Shown piece after piece: positions 44,800-59,700 of a stretch of 64,000 bases of DNA (positions within the stretch are counted from its first letter, which is position 1; each line of letters begins with the position of its first letter). Origin of the DNA: Schistosoma haematobium (Eukaryota; Platyhelminthes; Trematoda; Strigeidida; Schistosomatidae); NCBI RefSeq assembly GCF_000699445.3, contig NC_067195.1, positions 58,496,591 through 58,560,590 on the forward strand, written 5' to 3'. The position numbers were made by a program, and so were the translations under genes. Under the pieces are notes generated by a model. That model did no database searches. It worked only from the letters and a program-made list of their open reading frames with translations, and was not told where the DNA came from.

Positions 44800-47700
44800 A
44801 CCAGTGATATAGCGAATAATGATCAAGAAAGAATATACAACGCGACCCCGATATACAGGTATGTTTCCCATGTAAATAAAACTGATAAATTTATTTGTCA
44901 GAGTTCAGAGAGAATCAGTATTTATACAAGAAAAAAAACATAAAAATGTTATAGTTTGAATTACGAGATGATCTTAGTCAAACCACTACTAAAAACCAGA
45001 AAGGATTGCTTAACTGTTTCATCCTAGTACGGGACTTCAACAGCGGGCATCACCGACCCAGCTATAGGGAATTGGACCCAGGACTTTCAATCTCACGCAC
45101 AAACGCTTAACGTCCAAAACACTGAGCCGGAATCCAACAGTATACATATCTAAATTCAATCGATTCACATGATTGTGCGACCATCTTTGGAACAGTCTCC
45201 ACAAAAACCTATACTGATAACAATATTATCCGTGAATTCTACACTCTGGTCACAATTATAATGTTCTTCATTGATTACATAAGGCTAATAGAGTTATACT
45301 CCTATTGTACGCAGAGATGACTTCTCTGGTTGTTCGTTGAAGAAAAGTAGGGATAGTTACGATATCATGTGTAGTATCTTTAGCATAAACGTAATCTACA
45401 ACTAATAAACATCGGATGCTGAAACCAATAAGTTTCATGGTTTTTATTTTAAACCTAAATGAAAATGAACAAAAACAATCAATAATCTTCAATGAAAACC
45501 GGAAGCGGAATTCGTTCATACTTTCATACGTTGTGACAGTTTTCAAACAGAAAGTAAAAATTCTAATAAATTTTTTAATATTAGTACCTTTCAGTTCATT
45601 TTTTTAATTTTTAAAACACAAGTATTCATGATAGATTATAAAACTGCACTTTGAACACATGGTTGACTAACTACACCATGGTTGCACAGAAATGTTTCAT
45701 ACCTGTGGAAATATCTATTCAGAGAAGATATCTGAAGAGAAAGAATTATTAATTACACAATATATGGGTCAAAGTGTGAATTAGGGAAAATGAAAAATAT
45801 TAACTAACCAGATTTCTCCAGTTTCTGTATAAGCATGGATTGATTAAAACAAGAAATGAAATATGGTTGATTAAATCCTTTTTCTGAATTCAACAAATGA
45901 GATTGTTCTGACGAAGAATTATCTCCTGGCAATCCAAAACAGACATGATGCGCTTCAGTATGGCCAGAACGTGGATCAATCACTAAACAACCAGGATGAA
46001 GAGGTGTTAAATGAAACAATCGTTCTATAAGCCCATAAGTTCCAAGATTATGTGCTAAACTACGGCGTAACAACCAATAACTTTCAGAATCAAGCATTTG
46101 ATTTTTTGCCCAATTTTGAAGAAGTTTACCACGTGGAAATTCTAATTGATTTTTTAAAGATTCTAAAGTCATCTTTTGATTATCTAAATCATCATCATCA
46201 TTACCAAACGTTCCAAGGCTAAAATGTACACAGAAAATAAGGTAACAACAATAAATAATGTTATTTTACTTTATATTTAAAAGAATTATTAATCACTATC
46301 CCATTAATGGTACTACTAACTATTAACTTACTTTGAGAATACAGGATCGCGAATATTTGGAGCCTGTGGAATTCGTGATGAAAGATCAAGAAATATTTTA
46401 AATAAATCATGATTTGTAATTTCATTCTGATTGGATATTTTTGAAATATATTCATAAAATAAACAAATCAAATTTCGATAACCAGTTGGTGAATTTTTCA
46501 GAATAGAAGAATTCATTAAGCTTTGAATTCTATCAGAAGAAGAAGAAGAAGATTTAGTTTTTATTTTAACTTCTTGTTGATGTTCCAACTTCGTAGATTG
46601 TAATAAATCATCAAATTTGTATTTCTGTTTGTAATTAGAGTTAAACAATAATGTACAATTAGATTTTTCTAATATACCAAAAACTGTATTACAAACACAA
46701 CGACAACCAGCATCTAATCCAGCTGGACGTCCAATAGCCTCCAAAGCCATAGCAGCACTTCCAACAACTGTTGATTGATTAACTAAGCTAGTTGGTTGAA
46801 CAGTCATTAAATTCGGTAGCGGTCCAGGTGGAGGAGATGGTATACGGATTCGAGCCTTTAAAAGTTCCAATAAAACAAATAAAGAAAATATCAGTTATAA
46901 GCTCTTTTTAAAAAAGCTGTATTTTGATAAACATGTTTCATTAAGTTTTTAAATGAACAAATTATGTACTAATAAATGATGGACGCCCCCAAATGCCCTG
47001 GTATGGCCGAGAGTGGAGAGAATCCGCTCTCCCTCTCGAAATGCTCTCACATGGCCATGTATATATAACCTCTGCCAGGAAAGTCCTACTCACTGCCTTC
47101 TCGTGGCATTACTGTTGTTTACGAAATTGGGAGGAATAAAAGCGAATGTCCGGCGCTTTAACCAGGTTGATGGACATGGAGAGTTCACCTAGGGAAGTTG
47201 GAAAACCTTGATTCCAAACCAATGATGCACATGGATTCCAGTATCCTGAAGGAACAAATGGCGTATGAACCAATCGTTGGTCACCGGCTACCATGGGACT
47301 GGATCTCCTGACGTTGCTCCACTGCCTTGTGGATCAGACCTTCAGGTCGAAGGCTCCAGGTGTGGCCCCCTAAGAAAACCACCTGCTTTGGTCTGGGCAC
47401 CCGGGCAGTATCACAGCCCTCACACATATCAAATGAGATCTGTGTGGCGCATATGCATTTGGTGCCTCCTTGTACCAATGTCTATGTGTTAAAATAAAAT
47501 AAATAAATGTTGAGATGTAGTTTCATGATTATAGGGAATAAGGAATTAGAGATGTCAAGTACTCACAAATTATAATCAAAATTATCATGAAGAATCCAAA
47601 ATTATATCTTTTTTCAAATCGATTGTAGACATATTATGTAGGTGGAGATACAACATCATCTAATTATCTATAGTTAACACAACATATATTGTTGGATACA

Positions 47701-50700
47701 TTTGAGTATATGGAATAAGAGTATCAATGATATTCGCCAATGGCTATCCGGACCCAGTAGCTAAATGGTAACACATTGGTGTCTGAAACGAGCGGTACTA
47801 GGTTCGAATTTTCGAGAAAACATCAACTTTGGAATGCAGGCATATTCAGTTGACGAACCCCAAACAGAACGAAACGTGAGTCTTTGACCCTAACCAAGTC
47901 GTATGCATCTACCAACATGGCTCAGAACACAAAGTTAGTGACTTCAAGCACTGATGCCACGTTTTGGTTTGGCCACCCCTAACTTTCTTCCAACCATCTC
48001 TAACACCGGTTAGCATTGCACGTCGTGGTAATCGGTGTTCAGGCATACGTAACACGTGGCCCAACCATCTCAGTCGATGAAGATTCACAACCTCATCAAC
48101 TGATTAACCATCATTCCCTAATCAGTATTGAGTCACAATGTTTACATGTGAAAGAGCTAGATAGATACTATTTAGCAATTTAAATAAAGGTATGTGGAGT
48201 GATAGAGGTGTTTGAACCTAGAACTCCGTTGCTGGTTATAAGTCGAATGTCTTAACTGTTGAAAATTATCATGGAGATATGAGCTAAAATTCAACTACGT
48301 ATTATTTTCTACAATTCATTGAGTAGAGGAAAATAACAATTCTATAAATCTTAAGGAATGAGAAATTGTTTAGTGACACACATATAGTTGTTCTGTTCGA
48401 TGTTAAGCACTTCATTTTTGTTGCTGCAGAGCAGACCGATTTACGAATACAACAAAAAATAATAAGCATAGATAATTTACCTTAAGAGATTCCAAGATTC
48501 CTTGACTAGATAATTGATTCTTATCGATATTCTGTGGATTTAAATGAGATTCAGCAAAAGATAAAGACCAAGAATATTGTTTGCAAGCTTCTTCACAGAA
48601 TGATGTTGATGATGAAACGTGATTAGGTGGATTCTCATCTACGGAGGTTGATGGAAAACTGGGTCCAACAGGAGGCGGTCTTGCTAAAGCTGTAAGTCTA
48701 CGATTATTTACTGGATTTGCAGATGGTAGAGGACATGCACTGGCTATACTAACATTCGCTGCCGATACAGATGATCCAAATTGAGTTAAGTAAAGTCCAG
48801 AAGGACCAACTTCCATTCGCCTAGTGAAATGAAAGGAAGAACCAATAATCAACATGGGATTAATTCAAAGTCAGTTAAGTCTTGGTCTTTAATTTGAAAC
48901 TGTTAACTGGACATAACGATAAGTAAACCGTTTTTAACTACAAATACAGAACAGAGAATTTGTTTAGTCACAACTGTAGTACATAAATGTCTCAATGAAA
49001 CAAAAAAGTATACATGGAGAGATCGAGCCGTATCACCGTAATCGTGATGTTTTTGAAGTTTCGAAATATTATTTCACAAAGTTTTTGGGATTGAATATAG
49101 TAATCAAAATATTAAATTCGTACAGAAGGAAGTATTAAGGAAAAAAATTAAAAGAATATTTTCACGAAAAATCCTACGAGAAATTTGAACACTGTGGACT
49201 AGGGGTAGTTTTGGGAACTGACTCAAGCCTACTAGAATCCCCCTGTATCCAGGGATTACATTCAATGGGGATACTCAGTTCCTTTTCGTTACACTTTAAG
49301 TAACAAGATATTGTGCCTTTGTATCTTTCCGGAGAGAATTAACTGCGAATACTGTACGAATTATGTGTGAAGATGTTTCAGTGTTCTTAGCGATATATCG
49401 ACAGTAGTTAGTTAGGAAATTTATCAAATAATTCTTAGGTATGGACTAAAGAAAAAACTGGTTCAGAGTTACCACGATAATGCCACCACCGTGAAATGAA
49501 TTTACATCTAATCAAAGAATCTCATACAGAATCTGGCTCTACAAGAAAATTCATCTCATAAATCAGTAAAAGATAACCAGGTTACAGAAGAGAAAAATAA
49601 ACCAGATCAGAAGAGAGTTACTAAAGGTGGAAATAGTTGAAATTCAATTACTGAAGTCTAGTTAACTTTATTTTGAATTAAAGAAATGAGCTACATCTCT
49701 TTAGGTTATACATATGAGGTGAGCTATTCTATAGATATAAAGTATTTATTCGCTTAAAATATAGACATTGCAAAAAAAACTACAAAGAGGAAATGAAATT
49801 CATCAGAAAAATACCATTACCTTGAAACAAATAGTGAGAGATTTCTTTTAGCTGTTTCCGGCTGTCCAAGCAATACAGAGTTAATCATCTGGAATAGTTG
49901 AAGAGGACCACTCTGTCTCCAGCTTATATAAGCCGATGGGCAAAATTCCTTCCCAGTTAGGTGTTCAAGATTGGTAGATTCATTAACAGAAATTGCATTG
50001 AGAAGTTCATGACATTTCGCACCATTCAATGCATCTATCTGCATGACAGCTAGATCCATGATTGGAGGAGTACTTGGACATGGTAAATCGTAAAAAAATA
50101 ACCTTCCATTACTAGCGCGGAAACCTATACGACGAGCAGGTGGAGCAAATGCACCAGATGAACAACGAATACGCTCTACGTGTGGCATGATTTCAGCTAC
50201 ATGAAGATATAAAGGAATATTATTAATGTAGCCACCTATTTGTTGACTGGATTCGTTTTGAGAATGATGGGAATTAGCCATTGAACTTAAATTTACGGAA
50301 GATGACTGGAGAAGCCCTGATTCCCCAGGGAGTTCGAGACAAGGAAATGTCGGAATTGAGGAGAAAACAGAAAATGGTTGTGGTGCATTTGATACATTTG
50401 ATTTTGACGAAGGCGTAATAGGTGTACTGACAGGAGAGACTATATTAGGTAGTTCTAATAGGCGTTTTGCCCCGTAACTGGAAATATGAGTACGAACAGG
50501 TAATTTAGCTACATGTTGTTCAACCATTGGGATCCAACGTCGTGTCAGCTTCTCGATAAGAGACTAAGGGAAAACAGGAACGAACACACATTTAATTATT
50601 TGCAGAATTGGAAAAACGAAATGAGAGGATATATATTTAAATGCACAAATATTCTACACAAAGCAATAAATGTAACCGATATCGTATATTTAACTTGATG

Positions 50701-53700
50701 CTATGAAATGTGTGTATAAAACTATTTCGCTGTAAATTACGGTAAGACTATAATTTATGGACAACCTTTGAGCGACGCTAAAGTGACCTCGAGTGTCCAC
50801 TTAATAACTAGGACTAAAGGAGGGTTATAAACCAGTGTGAGGACTTCGAATTGCGATTTACAGTTGACGGTTAAGACAAGTATTTATATTTAGGGTTTTC
50901 ATCACGACCTGACATCAGCTATAATGCCAGAACTCTATTTTGCCGAATCGATGAGTGAATTTCGCGCCAAAATAGGAGACCTGTTATCTTATACCTGATT
51001 GGTTCGCCCATAAATTATAGTCTCGTCCAAATTACTAATGACTTAACTCTATCAAATTTTATGTCCCTTACCAATATGCTCTCATTTTGTAAATTCGTCA
51101 TTTCAGTAGACAGTGTATCACGGAGGTGTTTGAAAAATGGATCTTTTTCACATTCTGCAGACAAGACTTCAGATGCTATTCGATCAACTTCGTGAAAAGC
51201 TGAAATGTTTGGCAATAAAACAGATTGTTTTTGTGGATCACTGGATAATTTAGGATCATCTTGTTCAGAAGCAATGTCAAGATTGGTTTTAGGTTTGGTA
51301 CAAGCGAATGCTCGGGTAGTCAATTTTGATTGTGGGGACTTTGACTTCTCTTTTTCATCATTTTGAGAATCGGTAGACATAACACATTGAGAGGTTGAAT
51401 CAAGTTTGATTGAACTGTGAAGAGGAGTTGCATGTTCTGTTATATGTGACGAGCGAAACGTATTTCTTGGCATACCACAATCATGGGCCATTATTTTTAA
51501 TTCAGTAGCTAACCAAAGTGGAATAGTTTGAGTTTGCAAATTTTTAAAATTCCACCGTCTACCTGGATGTAAATGAGCGTACGCAAGACGTTGAAGATAA
51601 TCCAGAACTGAGCATAGTTGAGATAAAAACTGTTCAGACCATGAAGGTCTTAAACGACCACCGACTTCATTTGTGAATAAATCCACTACATATAAACGAG
51701 CTGGATGCTTACGTTTAAGCTAGAAATCAAGAGAAACTTGTTAAGAAACAAGGAAACTGAAAAACTAACTAAATAAGAATTGTACACCAAAGAAAACTAA
51801 TGAATGAATACGAAGATGAGTATAGTGACAGTATGATTACACTATTTAACTAGACAACATTAAGCTATGTAGTCAATGATTTAAACTCTATTGTAATAAT
51901 TCAGTTTGGGAAGGTGATTAGAATAAACCACTTTGATACAACAGTTGTAATTCACAGTTTAGTGTGGTGCGGTCTGGTCTGCTCGTATATAAACAACGGA
52001 TGTCCGAAATATAAGATTCATACAATCGAGGCTGATATTTGTGTGCTGGACCGAACGGGCTGGGGTAGGAGAGAAGTTAATAAACAGAAGACCTATAAGG
52101 ACTCCTAGTTGACCCAAGGCTGCTAGCGCTGTTGTGACGCATTATTGGTTTAACACAGAGACAATGTCATAGAAATCAGTATTTAAATAGACGATTTTGT
52201 TATGTGATATTTGACGGGCCTTAAGACATAACACAACAAATAACTGCTTAAAGTTTTCAACGTTTCTAAGTTCATTCTTTCAGAAAAAGAAATCAGTCAG
52301 CGTACAACACAGTTAAAATCTAAGTCAAGGTCTTAAGTGTACATAGAATAAAAGTTGTTTATTTGATATATCCACAAATACTGAATGTTGAAATAATCGA
52401 TTTCCCCTTCATAATAAACAAACTACACACGTCTTCGGCAGTTTCTAGTGCTATTTAATGAAATTCAAGACAGTTTAAGTATTCACTTAGTCATTCCAGT
52501 CAGTAAATAAGCAGCGTAGATCCTTGGATATATGTCTTAGTTTTAGTCACCATACAATATATCAGGACGCAAATAAAATAAATAAAATGAATACCAAAGT
52601 CGTAGTGGTAGTAGTAGTAGTAGTGTAGTGGGTACAACCAAATATACTTGAATACAAAATTACGGAATGTCTTAGTAAAATCTGAGAACCATACAGTCAA
52701 TACTTCATTTGCAAAATCTCAATCAATTGTCTCGGATTTCGTTTCTACACCAATCATTCTCTGTTTTCGTTCTCTTCGATGTTCTTAGCCTTTCGATTGG
52801 TGACACATACTGCTTATATCTTTCGGTATCAGTAGCACATACCACAGTGGTAGTGTATCAACGACAATAGAAAATAATGACTTGGTATATAAAATATGTT
52901 ACATTTAGAGTTTTCTCCTATTTTAATAATTTTTTTTTCATAGAATGGGATGATGACCTCGTTTTTACAATATATAACCATAAGATAGATTCTACCTTTG
53001 ACTGATGCACTAAAACATATTTTATATACAATATTTTTTTGTAGATCAAAATAAACATGACAAGGAAACTATTAAAATAAGCCATTGTAAATCAAATGGA
53101 AAAGAGGCTTACTTGGTTAATTAGAATATTTGCATAGTGAAGACCATGAACAACTGAATTAGACAAACAACCAGTTACTGAATTTCCATAGCCAATATCT
53201 ACCGTTTGTTCGACTAAATCAGTTGAAATGGCGCCAGTCACTGGATCACTACCAACAGCATCATCATCAATATCGGATAAAACAACTTTTGGCTCTAAAT
53301 CATTGATTACATTTTTAGTACTTGAATCAGTTTCATATAATCCTATATCTTCATTTCCAGTGAAATCCTCATCCTCATCATCACGATCAGCATCAGTTAT
53401 CTCAGTATCTTCTTCTAATTCTGTCATTTCAGCATCTTCACTTAAATAATCAATTTGATCGTGATCTGAATTAGGGGGTATTGTTGAGTCATGATCTGAT
53501 CCACGAATCACAACCTTTTTAGGATGATTTATTGAACGAGATGATAATTGTCCAATAAAATCAGGTTTCTGTTGTTTTAGTGTTGGTGTTAGTGGATGTG
53601 GTGGTGGTGAAGAACTAGGTGATGTATTCAATCGTTCACCTTCAACACCTCGCATAACAACAATTACACGTTTCTTTTTCTTTGAATTACTCAAAGTATT

Positions 53701-56700
53701 AGAATTCGACGAAATCGATGAATTAACTCCACAAGAATTAGGATATATGGTGTTGGAATTATTATTATTGTTATTATGAGAACCAACTTTAGGAGTGTTG
53801 CAAGATGTTGAAGATAATGAAAATGGATGATGTGTACTACTATAACTGTAACCTGTTTGTCCATCGGAATTATTAATATCAAATGTACCAGTTCCACGAT
53901 TCAATGACCAAGACAAATTACCGCATTTTATGAATGCTTCTTTTCCTGAACCTAGTGTTGATGTAATACGATTTTGAATAGCAATAATATAAGGATCATC
54001 TTTACTTTCAGGAGTATGAATAATTTCAGCAAGTTTTTGATCATTGTTAACCTCTGTAGCTAACTGATGTTGTAAACCTTTTAAATGACCATAAAGAACT
54101 GTAGGATAGGCAATTATTACTCTACGTAAAGCGGAAACGATAAAACGACCTTCTGGACGTAAAAGAGATGCTACAAGATCCGGAAGCCATGGTAAAAAAA
54201 CTTCTGGTCGAACTCGACTAGCTCTAGCTTCAAAAGTATGTCCCAAGCGCTGTTGACCGTTAACATCATCAAGTGTTAATAACCATAAACACTTGGCAAT
54301 ATCACCCCGGCTTTTTCGTTCAATATCACCAGAAACGCTAGCAGCTTCCATAAGCGCTAGCATAGCAAAAATACCGGTTGTTGATACAGCAACTTCACGT
54401 TTTCTGAAAAGGATCAATCGAATTAGACAAGCTACATTTGGAATGTACATTATTAAAACAATACTACGAAGACCCCAAATATCATCGAATTACATATGTT
54501 TTTTCTTCACGATTTACCAAAAAAATAATCAACTGGAAAAATGGAGAACTTACACAGATGGATAGCTAGAATAAACATTTTCCAAAAAGTCACCATAAAT
54601 TGACCAAACTTTATGTAGATTGTCTTGCATTTGAGTTGCATAACCGAAATTTTTTGTTGCTTCATCGCCCCTATATGAGTAGAAATGTAAGAGAGAAAAA
54701 GTGCATGTATGTATTAGTACATATCAACAGAGATTATTAAAATAAATTAGTTTGAAAAAATTAGTTAACCGGAATTATTGGTAAAACATGACTGGAAATA
54801 GGATAAGTATTCTAAAACTCCATCAAAAATGATGTACATTGCAAAACTGTTAAAAAACCTTGGACACATTCTACGTCTTAGTTATCGAGAAAAAAGCAAA
54901 TAAATCAACAACAGATTTGAACACATCTGAAATAAAAACAATTACGAAACTTACTTATTAAAATGAGAGAAGAAAACAGCCTTATAGCAGAAGAACTTAG
55001 CTCGGTCTTTCTTTTCAAACTGTTGAATATTAGTCTTCTCCATAAGTTCCAATCCCTGAAAGATTTCATTTTATGTAAAATATGTACTTTGAAAAAGACG
55101 GATTGTACAGAAAACGTATATTGATTGAGTATTTTAATAGTTGAATTCATGAGCCGATTAAAGTTAGACCAGCATGGAAAACCTGGAAGCACTGGACGGC
55201 CGTTTCTTCCTAGGTTTTCAATGGTGGTCTAACTTTAATCGGCTGATGAATTCAACTATTAAATTACTAAAATCACCACAAACCCCCATTCTGATAATAC
55301 TTGAGTATTGTTTGCATATACAAAACCCATTGCTAATTCATTCAAACACAATAATGAATGAAGCTTATCCACTAAATTATTAGGCTATCACTCACTGTAA
55401 TGAATCTTCAGAGTACGTATATTCAAATACTCGATGTTTTAATCTATTGTAAAATCATTGGATACAGGAAAACCTCCAAGTTTTTAAATTAAGTAAGAAT
55501 CGTGAACATGTGTATTATCAATAAAAAAACATTGAATTTTCTGTTTCCTTTTCACTAATAAAAGTATGACATGATTTAGTAATTTTATACATCAATTCAA
55601 GTTGTCGAACTGGCATTCAAAATCTGACTAGATAATAATAACCTGATATCTATAACAAATCTGTGCTTCTTTAACCATAGGTTGATGAACTAACAGAATG
55701 TGGCTACCATTGAAATCCAGGAAGTGGGTTTTTATCCTATTAAAGACTTGTCAATATGATATGGTAGCACCTCAGTGTTGATGTTTATACCAGGACTCGA
55801 GCCCATTACCTTTGCCCTCGAAACGAATAACGCAATATCCTGAATGCAGATAATTACTGAGTTGTGCAACATTTGTCCTGGATTCAACTGCTAACGACAT
55901 TCCTCCTACTCTATAAAAACTTATAACAATGGTTATATCAAGGCAAACCGCAAAGCATGCACATAAACCAACAACGAGTAATCAAAAATATCAACGACAT
56001 GATAATCGAACTCATTGAATTGCAAATTAAAGTTGTCGGAGATTTAATCTTACAATATTCTTTTTGATGAACTCACCTCTAAAAGTTCATCTTTACGTAG
56101 GTCGGTCAATTTTAACTTGATTTCTTGTTTAGTTTTCTCAAATAATGGTGGCAGATTCATACGTGTATATCTAATTTACAAATAAATTAATAATTGTATT
56201 GAGAAAATAAAAATTTCATTCAATTATGAAGTATTCATCTATCAAATAAACCCTCACCCAAAAACAAATGACATATTTGTACAACTTTCAGTTTATAATT
56301 AATCTATTTTCTAATCATGGTCAGTATCATATATGATTTAATGTATTATAAGTGAAAAATGATTATTCATCTAATTATCGGTATGAGGGTTTATGGAGAC
56401 TGTAGTACTTTAACAGTTGAATTCATGAATCGATCTAAGTTAGACCACCACTGAAAACCTGGAAGTACTGAACGGCAGTTTCTTTCTAATATGGGACTCC
56501 TCAGCAGTGTGCATCCACAATTCCGTACAAGAGACTCGAACCCAGGACCTTCGGTCTCGATTACTTATCTAGCTTTCAGTGGTGTTAATCTCTAACTTCA
56601 ATCGATCCATGATCTTGCGCGACCATTCGTACATTGTCTAAGGTGGATAACTGTCTCACATCCGACACGGATTGCACTCCACTGGTCGCGGCTTCTCATT

Positions 56701-59700
56701 AGAACTCCAGGAAATCCATCTTGAAGCTAGTCACTAGTGAGCACATGCGGGATCGTGGGTGAGCACTGCTGAGGAATTCTATACTAGGAAGAAACGGCCG
56801 TTCAGTACTTCGAGGTTTTCAATAGTGATCCAGCTTAGATTAACTCATGAATTATATTGTTATAAATCATCGAAATGTAAATTTCTGTATCGACTTTAAA
56901 GGAAATAAATAAGAATTAGCACGAAACGATTGTTAAATGCATTTTATTTCCCGAATCCCAACTGTATAACATTTTTATTTAAATATTTTACACTTAGGTA
57001 AATAGTTAGGCTAAAGTGATCAATTATACTTTATTCGTTTTTCATTTCTAACCGATTATTAACTCGGCGCCCAAATACTGTGAAACTATTAGTTCAAATT
57101 TAGACGAAAGTTCTTATTTATTACTTACCTGTCTAAATGTTGTTGAGCAATACTTGGGAAGCGACATTTGCGTGCACCACGAGCAAGTTGTAATTGGCTC
57201 AGTGCTAATTCACGCTGACATAGTGCGATTAAATTACTCTGAAAAATAATTTAAAATAAAAAGAAAAGGGTAAGAGAATTCTTTCATTTTTTCAGTCATT
57301 TGCACTTCATACATAAACGACAAACAATACTAACACTTATTCAATACTTAACAAGTTTGGTTTAGTAGTAATGATAAATAATACACTTCTTTTGCGTCAA
57401 ATGAAATGCTGGTATTATACACTTATAACATCAAAACAAAATACTTAAGTTGCATTAAAAACAACTTAATATCAGAAGGGACTTTGTGGAGATTGCGGGC
57501 GGAATCATGGATGCGCACTGCTAAGGAGTCCCTCACTAGGACGAAACGGCCGTCCAGTGCTTCCAGGTTTTCCATGGTGGTCTAGCTTCAATTGACTCAT
57601 GATCTCAACTATTGAAACAACTTAATAGTTAAATATAGATTTATCAAGCAAGCTTTGAACTATGTACATCTATTACGTGATATTCTGTTCAACTGTCTAC
57701 ATAAATGTAGGTGGGATAGAATTAATATTAAAGACATAATGATTTGAAGTTTATTAGTTAAACCAATAAAATACAATTCTACAGTTAACACCCATAGTAT
57801 ATTTCGGATCCAAGTGAACGAATACAGTGTGCACAACATTCTAACATCATCTGAGTAACCTTAGAAAATAATGATTTAAGCAATAAGAAATAAAACTTGG
57901 ATAAAGCATATGAATCAAGAAGTTAGTTAAGTAGGTCTTTGATAATGACTGTGTATGACACTTTTTACACTACACTTTGAAAACTGATCTTAAGAGAGGT
58001 TTATTGATGAAGTTAACCAACTAGTTGATAAGACAATCACATACGATCATCAAGGTTTCGAAAATTCAGTCAATTAAAGCTGACTAATTTAATCAATCGA
58101 CTGTTAGTTTGAACTGAATCCATAAGTACAAAAGTATCTATTTGATTAAGATCTTTTCAGTGATGAGAATCAAGACATACTGTTATAAGTCTCAATTGAT
58201 CTGACTAAAATAAGGATATCAGTGTAACAAGTGAAATTGTTTGTTTATTTTCTTCTTGACTTTTAGTTAACTTGAACATTCAATGTAAAACTTGCCGAGT
58301 TTCCATTTGTGTCTTGACCGTTTTCAATGAGTAAATTAGTAAATAAACAGGCAAACTGAGAAAAACAGCAGTTTCTGAAACAGATATAGAGTATTTGTAA
58401 TAGAAATATTTAAATGTCCATAAATACAAACTTAACGGCAAAAAATTGATATTTTTAAAAATCAGTATTGGAGTTTTGCGGAGATTGTAGAATTTTCGTA
58501 GTTTGAATCATGATCTTATCTTTGCAAGACCGCCATTAAAAATCAGGGAGTACTGAACAGTTGTTTCCTCCTAGTATAGGATTCCTCAGCAGTACACATT
58601 CACAACTACAGGAAATTGAGCCCACAATCATCAGTCTTGCAAGCAGACGTTTAACCTCTGGACTGCTGGGTCGGCATCCAAAGGTGTACACGTACAATTT
58701 CAATCAATAAAGAAATTAAACTGACATAACTTACATTTTCGGATTTCAACTTTTGGGAAAATGGGTGACAGCTTATGATACATTCTTCAACTACTTGTCT
58801 CCATGAATAAAGATCATGCCAAAATCCTAAATCATCTCCAATTGAACATGGTCGACTTCTGAAATAATGGGCAAACAAAAAGTAATAAAGAATACCGAAT
58901 AAAGAAAATGAGAAAGAAAAGGTGAGAATTCCTAACAACAATAATGAATAAACAAGAGACGTTTCAGACTATATAACAGCAACAGTAGAATAAACAGAAT
59001 GATAAAAAAAATCGAGAAATACAATACTTCAAACTAAAGAAATCTTAGTGAAAGAAAACAATAGTTTAATAAACAGAATAATTATTTTTCACGTGAAGAA
59101 TAGCGTACAATCGTATAAATCTGAAATTACGATACAGAAGTTATAATGCACTAAACATGCCTGATAAAAAACTAAATGCTGATTGACTAAGCAATAATTC
59201 AATAGTGTTGGATAATAGTATTTCTAACAGATAACTGTCACATTCAAGTATACAAATGTACTATGTAGTTGGATTATTAATTACACGATACTATTTGAAC
59301 AATATTGAAGGAATTGACAAAACAGTAATTTAAGTTTATTTATCAATATTTAGTTGTATGGGACTTGGATAATGCATACTATGTGTATGCACCATATACT
59401 TGCGAGTGGAAACTTCTATGCTTATATGTATTTGTGGGATGTGTGGACTTGTCTACGAATTCTATAATTACAAGTAAAGTATACTAGCAACCGCGCCCAT
59501 CTATGCCAATAAATATATCACTGGAATGTATGTATCGCTGATACCTGCATTTGAATATGTGTATATGAAACATACTTGGGGATAGTTTCCACTTTTATTC
59601 ACTAGTGAACTTATTAGTAGCTCATCAGAGCATCTGGTTTGCATAAAACCTTCGAAAAGTGATAAGAATACATCTGCACTACATAGTGTGGGTCAAGTTA

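Noticed and set aside
53228..53449. Plus-strand open frame opposite TRRAP exon 11
   Set aside because: Mirror of the low-complexity coding strand; no independent support.
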